64,000 bases of DNA from Ficedula albicollis (Eukaryota > Chordata > Aves > Passeriformes > Muscicapidae). The DNA is taken from NCBI RefSeq assembly GCF_000247815.1, contig NC_021686.1:12836562-12900561 (forward strand), written 5' to 3'. The notes under the pieces are model-generated. The model was not told where the DNA came from, made no database searches, and saw only the letters and a list, made by a program, of their open reading frames with translations. Both the position numbers and the translations under genes were made by a program. Position 1 is the stretch's first letter, and the number at the start of each line of letters is the position of its first letter. Below are positions 22,291 through 58,499 of the stretch, piece by piece.

Positions 22291-22568
22291 GCAGCTGTTT
22301 AAGTGTTACCTTGTCTCTTCTCGTGTTTTGCCAGCTGCGTGAGGTCTGGTGAGTTATTTTATGGGATGCGGGGCAGCTGTTGCGAGCTGGCCGTGGCAGC
22401 GCTGGAGCGAGCCCAGGGGAGGGACGGGGAGGAACCCTCGGTGTTTTCCAGCCTGCAGCATTCCGTGGTTTCATGGCACTGTGCATGCCGGCTGCGCTGC
22501 CCCGGCGGGGACAGAGCCCTGCTCCCGCCTGGGCTCCTTCCCTCGCCACTGCGAGACCTCTGGGCTCT

Positions 22569-22609
22569 ACTGCAGTTTTCCTCCCGTCCTGTGTATTCTC
22601 CCTTTTTCT
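22569..22609. repeat. 41-bp block repeated at 24981-25021
   Basis: 38 of 41 bases agree with 24981-25021 in the same orientation, beginning ACTGCAGTTTTCCTCC and ending ATTCTCCCTTTTTCT. The two copies flank exon 1 of MICALL2. They may be pieces of an interspersed repeat I cannot name. Confidence 0.75.
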
Positions 22610-22611
22610 GG

Positions 22612-22850
22612 GCAAGGTCTGGGCACCGTCTGGGCAGAGTCCGGGCAGGTTCTGGACAGGGTCCGGGCAGGGTCTGGGCAGGGTATGGGTAAGTTCTGGA
22701 CAGGGTCCGGGCAGAGTCTGGGCAGGGTATGGGCAAGTTCTGGGCAGGGTCCGGGCAGGTCTGAGCAGTCTGGGCAGGGTCCGAGCAGGTTCTGGGCAGA
22801 TTCTGGGCAGGCTCTGGCCAGGGACCGGGCAGGGTCTTGGCACAGTTCGT
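22612..22850. repeat. G-rich minisatellite upstream of MICALL2
   Basis: About 18-20 imperfect copies of a 12-13-bp unit like GGGTCYGGGCA, with TTCTGGACA variants. The + strand has regularly spaced GGG runs able to form G-quadruplexes. All six frames stay open over it, which produces spurious open frames on both strands. Confidence 0.9.
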
Positions 22851-23167
22851 CCTCCCTCCTCCTCGTCCCCGTTCCCTGCCCGGCGCTCTCTCGCTCAGAG
22901 GGGCTCTGGCACTCCGGCCCGCTCACACTCGGAGTTATTTGGTGATGCCGGCCGTGTATCCGCCCCCTCAGCTCAGGATTATCCAGCGGACAGTTACATT
23001 TAGGCGATTTACTGTGCTTTTCAACTTTCCCCTCCAAATGCGCAGAAGACATCCCTCTCAGCGTGAAATGTGATTCACGCCTCCCTTGGTGGCAGGACGT
23101 TTTGAGGTTTTTGTGTGGGAGCGGAGGAAACTCTCCTGGCCCTCGGCAGCGCGGGTCGGCCGGGCCG

Positions 23168-23396
<229 letters not shown>

Positions 23397-23507
23397 CCGG
23401 TCCGGCCGCCACCCGCCGGCTCCTCGGCCCGGGCTGGGCTCGGCTCGGTGCGGAGGGTCCCCGGCCCTGCCCGGCCCTGCCCGGCCCCCGCCGGCTCCCC
23501 GCGGGCC

Positions 23508-48410
<24,903 letters not shown>

Positions 48411-48540
48411 AGCTCTTGTGTTCCTTTTCCCAGTGGCCCAGAGAGACCCCAAGTTCCGCTTGTCCAAAATATGGAAGCAGAAAAAACAAGAGTAAAGCTC
48501 AGGAGCTTGTGTTCCTTTTCCCAGTGGCCCAGAGAGACCC

Positions 48541-48675
48541 ATCAAAGGTGTGGTCCTTCCTCAGTGCTGCTTTCTTGGAGCTGTGCAGGACTGTGAGAGG
48601 CCCCAAGAGACCTATCAAAGGTGTGGTCCTTCCTCAGTGCTGCTTTCCTGGAGCTCCTGGACTGTGAGAGGCTCC
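48541..48675. repeat. 72-bp tandem duplication in the MICALL2 3' UTR
   Basis: Two copies of ATCAAAGGTGTGGTCCTTCC..., at 48541-48612 and 48613-48675. The second is shorter. It follows directly on the 85-bp duplication. Confidence 0.93.
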
Positions 48676-49951
48676 CCTGCTCCCTGATGTGGCAGACTGC
48701 AGGTTTGCTGACCAAAGGGACAGTGTGAGTCCCCTCTGGCCCTGCTGTGGGGCCCAAGGCTTTGCCAGCACATGGACTTTTAAGACTGTTTTTCTTCTTT
48801 AGATCTGGGTCAGAGCTGGTTCAGCCTTGTTGGCAGCTCAGGAGGGCAGAGCTCAGTTTGCCCACCCAGGTCTTGGGTCAGTACAGTCCTGAAAATAGGA
48901 GCATGGCACCCCATGGTGTCCCAAACCTGCCCCCAGGGCTGCACCCGGGACACTGCACTGGGCTGTGAAAGGGCCATTGTCCCTCCCTTCCTCCCTCTCT
49001 GCTTGTGCTGTGGCTCTTTGGCCAGGATCAGAGATGCAGAGAGGGAGATGCTACAGGTCAAGAGGGATTGATGGTTTCCCTCTTATCACACCAGTGCAAA
49101 CTGGAGGCTCCATGTCTGCCAGGAGTAGAGAGCAGAACCATCTCTGTGTCTGTGGTGTGGGGTGTTCTTGGCCCACAGCAGTTTCAGCAATAGTGTTTTG
49201 TTTCCAGACCTCTTTTGGAAGTTGCTATAGGCCAATTTCCCAAAGCATGAGAGGCTGCTCACTTCTTCATTCCCTCTGTGGGGGAGATTTGTAGCCTCTT
49301 TATTTCTCTGACTGCTCAGTGAAGCAGTGTTTTCATTGTCTCTGGCCTATCCTGATGAAAATGGTCAGAACTGTTATTTTCATAACCTGGTGCTAACTGG
49401 GAGCACAAGGGAATTCATGCATGTTCTGCATGGGACCAGTATTTCAGTTCCTGAGCTCCATGCTCGGACAGCCAGTGCCCTCAAGCAGTGTTGTGGGTCA
49501 CCTTGGTGAGACCAGGAGTGTAGGAGCAGGTTCTGGGCTGTTGCAGGGAGCCTTTCTACTCTTCCCTCCTTCCCTTCCAGCGTTTGCAGCCAGACACCTG
49601 CCCTGGCTGCACCCTCTCTTCCCGGCCAGCCTGGAGAGCAGGGATGGAGACAGCCATGGAGGGATCAGATTAATTCATGATGCCTCTGCTCTGTGCGGAC
49701 CTCCTTCCTCCACGCCAGGTGCTGGAGGTTTCTCCAGGTGGTGCTGCCCGGCAGGAGCAGGGGTGTTGCTGGAGGAGGTTTGGTCCCGCTGTGCCGGCGG
49801 CAGAGCAGAGGCGATGCGTCCCTTTCCCACGAGGTGGCAGTGGGACTCTCCGGCCCGGGCAGGGACGGGCTGGGGCGGGACCCGGAGCCCGCAGGGGGGA
49901 CGATGGATGTGTGAGTGGTGGGATGCCCCGCACCTGCGTGTGCTGTCGCCC

Positions 49952-49957
49952 AATAAA
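49952..49957 (+). terminator. MICALL2 poly(A) signal AATAAA
   Basis: The first canonical AATAAA after the MICALL2 stop, 1.54 kb downstream (context CCCAATAAAGAATT). A GT-rich stretch follows from about 50015. It is the likely main 3' end. Confidence 0.75.
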
Positions 49958-49979
49958 GAATTACTGGAGCAAATCTCAG

Positions 49980-52900
49980 CATCCCAGAGTGATTTGGGGA
50001 TATGGCTGTCCTGGTCACTGTGTACCTGTGATGGAGCAATCCTTGCCCGGAGCTGCACATCCTGGGGGAACAGTGGCACCAAGGGGTTTTTCACTGACTT
50101 TGTTTAGGTGTTGAACTCACCCCTGCTCTCAGATAAATGCAGTTCCCCCCCCTTGCAGTGTGGGGTCCCAACCTGGCCAGCAGATATGGGACAGACAAGA
50201 GGCAGAGTTTGTTCTGCCAGAGCTGGAGTGTGGCATTGGTGACCGGTGGCAGAACTGCAGTGTCACCAGGTAAAAGACTGACAGAGGCTCTACCACCACA
50301 CTCTGCTCCATGTTGGCCTGTGCTCACCCAGAGGGAAGACAAACTGGTTTGTGGGGACATGCTGGCCACAGGGCTGGCATTCTGTGCCTTGACATCCTCA
50401 TCTGCTTGTCCTTTCCTGGGGCTGTGTGTAAACATGAGGGGAGGGAGGAGGGCTCCTCTTCCAGATCTGGGCAGTAGCAGCAAATGCCCAAAACTAAACC
50501 TGCCTTTGTGGGCTGCCAGCTGAGAGGAAGGGAGCTGAAACCATCCCTGCTGAAGGAGAGAAATACCTTTCCTGATGAGCTATCCCAGGCTGTCTCATTG
50601 CTGGGCTTTCATCTTTTCAGGCTCTGATTCTCCAGCCTCTAGAAATTTAGTCTGCATGGATTTGGAGGGTGGTGGCAGCATCATCCAAACTCATCCAGTC
50701 CTTCCCTGTCCAGCCTTCACCCACCTTAAAAATGGGCAGGAACTGGACCTCTAGAGAAATGTAATAAAGTGCTTAAACAACACCCTCAGGGCCCTGTGGT
50801 GGCAATGGCTGGACCTGCTATAGGGTTTGCTTTTGTGAGAAGGCCAGGCTGCTGCCAGACTACAACTGGCTACGTACTCCAAGAACAGGTTTTGAAGGGA
50901 AAATGCTCCTTCCCATCTGAATTCTGTTTGAGATGATAGCCATGGTCTAGGGGATATGAGGTTCACCTGGAAATGCTGTGTGTGTTTAGGTTTAAGTGGT
51001 CTCTAGGTAGAAAAGCACTGAGTGGGAGGGAATACAGAACCCAGCCTGCCTCACCATGCTGCTGGTGTGAGGCTGACTGCAAGACTAACCTCTGTTATTT
51101 CTACACCAAAGACAGGAGGGTAAATAGTGGAATAGTGATCCAAACACAGCCTGCTCAGAGTCCCAACTCTTATATGTATTGATGGAATGCTGTCTGGCTG
51201 TGGCCAGGGTACACCAAAGCCAAGCTCTGTACAGCCTGTCCCACAGCTCCTGCACACCCTGACAAGTGCTGATGGTGACCATGAGAATGACCCAGCTTCT
51301 TCTTCCTCTGCCTTGAATTTGGGACTCATAGGATTTGCAATTCCACCATTCTCCTAATCCAGTGCTTGAAAGGAGCCCTAGAAGAAAGAGCTAAGCTGTT
51401 GGCTGAGGTGGAGAAAGGGAATGGCTTTTCTCCAGCTGGCTGCTTTTAGCTGAGCTGATTCCCCTGCCTGACCCCTGTTTGCTCCCCTGGCACAAGCAGC
51501 TTTGCTCACCCTGTGGAAGTGCTCCAGAAGGCAAAGCAGGAGGATTTGGCCTTCGGACTGAGCAGGAAGGGAGGTGTTGGGAAACCAGCTCTCGACTGCC
51601 TCTCCACAGTGGTCACTCCTGAGTAATTAGGCAATCCAGGCACCCTCCTATAACCGAACAGGAATCAAATTCCTCTCCCTTCTCCATGAGAAAGGGCTGT
51701 TTGTGCTCTGCTCCAGCCCCAGCAGACGCTGAGCCCCGAGGTCAGGCTGGCAGGGGGTTGACAGATACATTGCTGTGTGCATGTGGGTGTCTGCATTTTG
51801 GTGATGACTGAGAGCTTAATTACTCTTCTAGGTCAGCTGCTCCACTTCCAAAATGATTTTAAGGGGGCTGAGCTTCCTGCTCATTTCCTGATGGCCTCCA
51901 GTCGGGTTGTGGCCTCCCCAGCTCCTGGATACCTGGAGTGCTCCACTGCTTTCTTTGTAGCTGAGGAGGAGTGTGGGGGCTGCACAGGGCCTGGGGGCTG
52001 CACCCCTGAGCCTCTGCCATTTAGGGGGCTCTTGGGGATCCTTCTGCAGGTTTGGGGTGATGGGGAAGCTGCTGTTGGTTCTGTCACTTCCAGACTTGCA
52101 GATGAAGCCGTGATTAGGCTCTGTGTGTGTGTGTGTGTGTGTGTATATGTCTCTCTCTTCTGCTGTTTTCTTTAATTACAATCTCCGAGGTAATTTCTGA
52201 CGCATCATTAACAGTTCTGAGTAAACAAGGGGAATTCTCCAAATTATTTGCCATGAGCACAAAGGGAAATCGACTTTCATCATCTCCCTCTTCATCCAAG
52301 TAAGAAGCTGATCTGAGCATGGGGAATGAGCAGAGTGTTGTGGCTGCCCTCTGATGCTTTGAGTCTATTTGAGACAGAGCAGCAACACATCCAGCTTTTC
52401 CAGCTGACTGAGGCCAATTCTGCCCACAGCTTTTTGTCCCCACTGGTGAGCAAAGTGGCTGGAGCTCCTCACCATTGCAACTGCACGTGCAAAGTGCTTC
52501 TTGCCCATGAGAGCTTTGGGTGCTGTCTTTGAGTGTTCACCTCATCTCCAGTTGGATGAATCGGAACATGATCTGTTCAGGAGATGGGACAGTCCAAAAG
52601 CATCCTCAAGGCTGAGTCTCAGCCTGGAAGGTAACACCCTGGTCATGGCTGTTGGGTTGAAGGGTCATGCTTGAGACCAGCGTGGATTTAACGGGGGAAA
52701 GAAGGAGCACTGACACAGAAGAGCCTGGAGCCCAGGAAACTAGGTCTGCTCCAAGTCAACAACCCACAGGGATGGTGTGCCCTGTGAGAGCCACAAATAC
52801 AGCTGGCAGCTGGGGCAGGAGGAGGTGGCTGGAGAGGACTGCTAAGCTGGGAGTCCATGGGAGAGCATTCCAGCCCAATGCAGAGCTCAAGGGAAAGAGG

Positions 52901-53030
52901 CCTCGTTCGAGGGGTGGCACGTGGAGCTCAGAGGAGGCATTGCCTCCCTTGGAGCATCCGTACCCCTGCCCTGCTCTGACAGCCCCTTCACCCAGGCTCC
53001 AGCATGGAGGAAAAGCATCTGCACAGCAGC
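49980..53030. other. Intergenic downstream of MICALL2, no gene seen
   Basis: No exon or known transposon recognised. A short (TG)n microsatellite lies at 52122-52144. Confidence 0.55.
52122..52144. repeat. (TG)n microsatellite
   Basis: About 11 TG units ending in TGTATATG. Confidence 0.95.
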
Positions 53031-53034
53031 CGAG

Positions 53035-53540
53035 GGAGCAAAGATGATTTATATTCATGCTGCAGCTCTGCCAGCCGTGACTCTGTTATCTGCCATGCAT
53101 GAATATTATTTGAATACGGAGTTTGTCGTGACTATTCTTCCGCGTGAAACGGGGGATTTGCTGTGGGATGGGAGCCCTCCCTCTGGCTGTCAGTCAGGAG
53201 GGGTTTCCTTTTCCTGTCTCGTTGGAAGCCGCGTCCCCAGCAAGGTGAGACAGTGGACACTTTTTCTCTTGTTAATATCCATGTCTAATCTCCTCTCAGA
53301 GGGGCCCTTTGTCCTAGACTGTAGCCAAGATGAGTAATTCAGGGATAGATGAGACGCTATAATTGGTTTGTGACAAATTAAAACATTTTTCCTTCGGAGC
53401 TGAGAGCAGGACTGTGGTCTGGAGCTGTCAAGCGTCACAGGGGAGGGCGATTTTCGGGGTAAGCGCATTGCAAATTGGCTCCAGATATGCCTTGGAGTCT
53501 GAAATTAAACTCCAGCTGGTGACTCTTCTCAGTTGGGGTT
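53035..53540. promoter_or_regulatory. Candidate conserved non-coding block
   Basis: Two sub-blocks, 53035-53160 and 53270-53530, have scattered CpGs in an AT-rich setting and motif-like strings such as GCATGAATATTATTTGAATA, CTATAATTGGTTTGTGACAA and GCGCATTGCAAATTGGCTCC. The style is like old vertebrate enhancers; conservation is untested. Confidence 0.35.
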
Positions 53541-53549
53541 TTATTTTAG

Positions 53550-55040
53550 GGGGGACAAAGGGAACATGTGTGTGGAGGGACAGCCTGATCGATACAGAGA
53601 ACGTGACTGCTTTTTACATCATGCATGAGCTGGGAACCAGAATGAGCCACGGTGGGGATGCTGGGGAGCACCCAGAGGCTGGGACTGAGCAGGCCAGCCA
53701 CCAGGGCTCACCACTGCCTGTGTTTCCTTCACACTTCTCTCAGTGGTTCCTCCACCACATCCCAGAAAGGAATAACCATGATGGAAAGCTGCAGATCACA
53801 CCATCTCCTGTCTTGGTCACAAGCGAGTGCCTCTTTAGGAGATGCAGGTTGGTCCTTGCCCTGTAATAATTGTTTTACTGAGCCAGAAAGAGTCCCTCAC
53901 CTCCACCAGAGAGCAGGAGAGTAGCTAAAATTCAGGAGCACAGAGATGATCAGGACAGACTGCTTGATGAAATACTTGGTTTGACCCTAATATGTTTATG
54001 AGCTGGTCTAGGGCAAAGGGGTGGAGGTGGGAGGAAAAGGATTTCCTGATGCAGCTGCTCAGCTCAGCTGCATGGAGTCACAGCAGCAGCATCTCCACCT
54101 CACAGTGAAGATGGGTGGAGAATGAAGGAATGCTTGGAAAGGATGTGGGTCTGTAAAGGAAGTTTAAAGACACAAGGAGAATCCGTGTGGGCTGGTTTGT
54201 GTGTAAATGGTGGTGGGGAAGAAAGCCTCAAGATCTTGTATCTGATACAGAAGAAAAGGGAGGCCCAAGGAAGGAGTGCTGTGACTTTTCCAGGAAGGCT
54301 GTGTCTCAAAGTGAAGGAGATAGTCTGGAAGAAACAGTCATAGTTATGAAAACAGGGCAAGTGTAAAGGCTGTTAGTGAGTTGGAAGAGTTCAGACCCTG
54401 GGGGTGCTGGGTAAGAAAGGAGGAGGTCTGGGCATCTCTTAGACATGAGGAGTAAAACAAGCAGGCCACGGTGGCAGGGTGATGGTGACAGGGAGTTGGG
54501 GGGCTTGGAAGGAAAGATCAGAGGATCTGCTTTAGCAATGGAAAGTGCATAGATGCAGCAAATCCTGAAAGGCAGGATCAGATGGTGAGCTGTGACTGGT
54601 GTCACTGGCATTAAGACGTTAGCTAATCCGGTTTAAGGGGATAAGCCCAAGAAAAACTGTGGAGACCTAAATTGGAGCTTGTCACTCTCCCGTGGAAAGC
54701 AGAAGTGTGGAGGAGGAGGAGGAAGATTTGCTGAAGGAGCCCCTGGATGGTTGGTCAGAAACAGAGGGTGAATGGAGGATAGCTGTGAAGATGAAGGGTC
54801 AGGAGGTATCAGGTGGGAAGGAACAGGAAGGACAGGAGTCACCAAAAGTAGAGAAACCCAGGAGCCTTCTGGTGGGCACAGTCCCTCTATTAATAACTGT
54901 CCTGAAGCCCATCCTGGTGGTGAAGCTGGCAAGGTAGCAGGGAATCTGCAGAAACCCAGTGATTTTGGTCTGGGGAGCTTAAACGATGCATATCAAAGCC
55001 AGGATGTAAATTGCGTAAGTGTGATGTAGGTCTGGCACTA
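53550..55040. other. Intergenic, no gene seen
   Basis: Purine-rich on the + strand at 54100-54900 (GGA/GAA-rich). No gene recognised. Confidence 0.5.
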
Positions 55041-55049
55041 AAGTGATAA

Positions 55050-55520
55050 GAGTCATATCAAGGGAATAACTTAATTAACTGGTCTTGATCAAAGAGCTAT
55101 ATGAATTCAATAGCCCAGTTTTCAGTGCTAAATGATGAAGTTTAGAAAAACTGTACTTGACACAATTATCAATTTTCCTGTCCGAGGAGCTTTGAAGTGC
55201 CATTAAGAAGGGACAGTCTATTGTTCTGTTTAGGACAACTTTCTTCTTCCTTTCAATGATCAGGAAGCAGAGGGGCTCTCTCTCCTTTTCAAGTGCTCAT
55301 CTGCAGCATAATAAACACTGGATGTCAAGGGGAATGGTACTGTGGATTTCACAAATTAATTGTTTCAGATGATGTAAATCAGGAACAAAGAGCTGCCCTT
55401 TCCCTGCCATTCAGAAAAAAAAAATAAAGCAAAAAACAATCGAACAAAAAACGACCAAAAGAAAAAAAAACCAACTACAAAATATATTTATTTCCCTATA
55501 GCTTTCACTTTTGCTCAGAT
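55050..55520. promoter_or_regulatory. Candidate conserved non-coding block with adjoining A-rich tract
   Basis: 55050-55260 is AT-rich with TTAATTAACTGG, a TCF/LEF-like TTGATCAAAGAG, and CACAATTATCAATTTTCCTG. 55417-55480 is an A-rich tract that could be a degenerate retroposon tail or simple low-complexity DNA. Confidence 0.3.
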
Positions 55521-55529
55521 TTTGGGATG

Positions 55530-56680
55530 GTAAGTGGTTCCATTTAACTTCCATCAGTCCTTCTATCAGTCCTGATCAGCCCTTCCATCCAGTCCCTCTG
55601 ACAGACCATGCTGTTCAAACAAGATGCTGGGTGTGAGGAATGAGTCAGGCTGTAGAAAGGCTTCTGGACGTCTTTGAGATACTGAATGCCATGGCTGTCT
55701 ATCCAATTTGGATGTGTCTGTATGTACCAGTGTTGGTGTGTATCTCATGAGTTGTGTTCCTGTGCTGAATGACACTTTGGGCCAAAGGGAGAGGGAAGTG
55801 TCTGGCCAGGATGAACCACAGTGGTCCAGATTCAGGTGCTTTGTCCTGCTGAGCATCCTCCTGGTGATGGGTTCCTCAGCTGCTGCCTCACACAGGTGCT
55901 GCACTTGGGTTTGCACCTGGGTTATTTGCACTTCACAGTTATTTTGAGGGAGATGGGGTGTGGGCAGCTCTGCACCTGTATCATTGCATGTGCCCTCCTT
56001 CATTTGCTGGTGGTTTCTCTCTCCTCCCTCCAGCCCATCTGGTATCCTGGAGACTCACCCTTTTTGTTTAGGTGTAGTGCAGGAGATGGGTCTTTTCTCT
56101 GCTGTTACCTTGGCAGACCTCAACCAGGGACTCCTGAGAGGCATCTGCACATTTTGGATGTGCCTTCTGGAAAAGGATGTCTAAACCTTGTCAGTGTCAG
56201 TGGTGGGAGTAAAGCCCTACTGCTTCCAGCTACTTCTACCTGTGAGCAGACTTCCCTGCCCTTCTCCATTCTCTGGCCACTGTGTCCTTCCCACTGGTGA
56301 ATATCTCATTCCCAAGGCAGGAAAAACTGGGAATGTGTCTTGTCTGTCCAGTGCAGTGTAAGGCTGCGGTGAAAAGCTGAGAAGCCTCAGAAAGTCCCTT
56401 GGGAAATCGAGGATTAATTCAATTTCTTAACTACTCCAGGACTTCCCTCTGCAGAACACAGATGGACTCTGAGATGAGGTGGCTCCTCCTCCTGAGCAGA
56501 GAGAGGGAATGATTTCCAAAGCAAGCCTAAATTCCTCTTGCTTGGGTGTTCCCCAGAATAAGACGAGCAGTGGGATGATTCCCTCTCCGAGCCACACCGC
56601 TGGTTTTTCTCCAGGAGATGGAAGGAAGCTGGGTGCTGGTAGCCAGGAGGCAAAGCTGCAGCTGGCCACGCCAGCTCCGA
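55530..56680. other. Intergenic, no gene seen
   Basis: No supported feature. Open frames on both strands near 55566-56300 show no splice context or known domain. Confidence 0.5.
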
Positions 56681-56689
56681 ACAGCGAGG

Positions 56690-57075
56690 GCAATTAGAGA
56701 TCAGAAGAGCTGGGGTGGCTTCGTCACATTTCCCTGCTGCTGTTCTGGAGGTGATAATATAATTCATATCAGAAGAGTTAGTGGGCTGAAAATGAATTGG
56801 AGAAATCAATCCAGAGGGTATAAATGAATTAGCATGTAAATGAGGACACTTGCTCTACATAGTTTAATATTGCCTGCAGCTGTAAATAATTCCAGGGATG
56901 GAATCAAAAGCCGCAAACAACTTCATTTTTGTGCTCCTCCCCCGTCCGGGAGCACCTGCAGCTACGACCGACCCACCCTTGCAGAATCATCGCATTGCAA
57001 GGGAATTAAAGGAGATGAGATGTATAAACTTTTTTTTTTTTTCTCCCCTGATTGGCCATTATTTACAAGACTGCT
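56690..57075. promoter_or_regulatory. Candidate conserved non-coding block
   Basis: Contains GGTGATAATATAATTCATAT, ATGAATTAGCATGTAAATGA and GCTGTAAATAATTCC, then a CpG-containing piece and a T12 run. Motif density and the mixed AT/CpG pattern resemble other candidate elements in this window. Confidence 0.3.
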
Positions 57076-57079
57076 GCTC

Positions 57080-58080
57080 CCGGTTCTGTGCATCAAGTCC
57101 CTGTTTGTGCATGCACATGGCAGTCTGAGTGGTGGGGAGGGGGAGGTGGGGAACTAGACCTCGTGCAGCACATCACAAGCTATCCTGGTCACCCTGTGTG
57201 TGTGAAATAGCAATTCCTCACCAAACAGCTGCAGGGTGAAAGCTCTCCATTGGGGTGGAGGACTTCACCTCCCTGGGGTGCCTGAGGGTGAGAGAGGTGG
57301 GTGCTTGGAGAGCAGGAGCTGGCTGGGGTAGCACCTTGGTTTTTGGAGCTGTCTGGAGAGAAGGCATTTCCAAGGGATGGGGAAGCATTTGCACACTTAT
57401 GTGCAGTCTGGAAAACTGGAAGAGGTGCAGAGCCAGGTCACCAGAGTGGGAAAGGTGTTGGGAAACCTCTTTATGAGACATGACTAAAGGAGCACAGCTT
57501 ATTTGGCCTAATGAAAGGAAGGCTGAGAGATGTGATTGCACAGGCAGATAAACACAAGAGAGGGAGAGGAGCTAGTTAAGCTAAAGGCCAATGCTGATAC
57601 CAGAACATGCAGATACAAACTAGTCATGAATAAATTTCACAGGGAAATGAGATGGAAGTGTCTAAGCACCAGAGCAGAGACTATGGACAAGCTGGAGAGT
57701 CCACACAACCAGGCTGCTCTTGCACTGGCGTTTGACTGTAAAATAGGATTATAGGAGCAGGTCCCTCGAGATCAGACAACTACATCTTGTGATCTGGGAA
57801 GTTCTGCCTGTTGCCAAAAGCCCCTTTATTATTCTGGCAGGGGAAGGATGCAGATCTGAGGAAAGGCATATGTCTCATTGAGTGACTCCAAGAACGGTTG
57901 TTGAGAGCTTTTGGAGTGGTGCTGATGACAGGAGGTTAAAGATGATCCTCAACAGTCTTTTATCAGTACTTCCCTCTTGTTTTTTGACACTGACAGATCA
58001 CTGAGTTCCCTCTTTCATCAGGTTGGAGTTTCAGGTTCTGCACTAACTAGATCTCCCAGGTGGACTAGAAACACTGATTA
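57080..58080. other. Intergenic, no gene seen
   Basis: No supported feature. Confidence 0.5.
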
Positions 58081-58089
58081 AGATGGATA

Positions 58090-58490
58090 GAGTGAAAGCA
58101 AGTCCATTAAATTGTTAATAAAGAATATTACACACATACCTTAATCTGCAGCTAGCCTGACACTTTATAAAAGTACATTAGGATATAATCCAATTGAAGC
58201 CACAATATCGAGAACATCTTATCTCATCACAAATTGAAATTATATCATATTCCTCATTTCTTAAATTAAAAAGCTAAAACCTTTTAGTTTGCTCTCATAT
58301 GCTCGTGTAAAACTTAATCAGTGGTTTTAACAACATTATTTTTCAATATGGGCCATTTCTGCTCTCATTTATTTACAAGAGAGAACTTCCTGGTAGAAGA
58401 AGTGATTCAATTTGCAGGAGGATACATCAAGCACTTAAGGATTTTGTAGGGATTGATTGATTATTTATCGTGTTATCTTGCCTGGAGACG
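58090..58490. promoter_or_regulatory. AT-rich candidate conserved element
   Basis: About 400 bp of AT-rich, non-repetitive DNA with ATTA and TAAAA motifs, for example CTTTATAAAAGTACATTAGG, CTTAATCAGTGGTTTTAACA and GATTGATTGATTATTTATCG. No open frame or repeat unit accounts for it. Confidence 0.35.
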
Positions 58491-58499
58491 TCTGATATG

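Larger units (their letters stand above)
48411..49975 (+). other. MICALL2: MICALL2 3' UTR (approximate end)
   Basis: About 1.55 kb from the stop to just past the AATAAA at 49952. It includes two tandem duplications at its start and a GC-rich stretch at 49700-49930. A 228-codon open frame starting at 49421 runs through the end of it and looks random. Confidence 0.65.

Noticed and set aside
22280..22945. Overlapping open frames of 187-207 codons on both strands
   Set aside because: They result from the 12-13-bp minisatellite, which lacks stops in every frame.
49421..50107. 228-codon open frame on the + strand
   Set aside because: It lies in and across the end of the MICALL2 3' UTR, beyond the AATAAA, and has random-looking composition.
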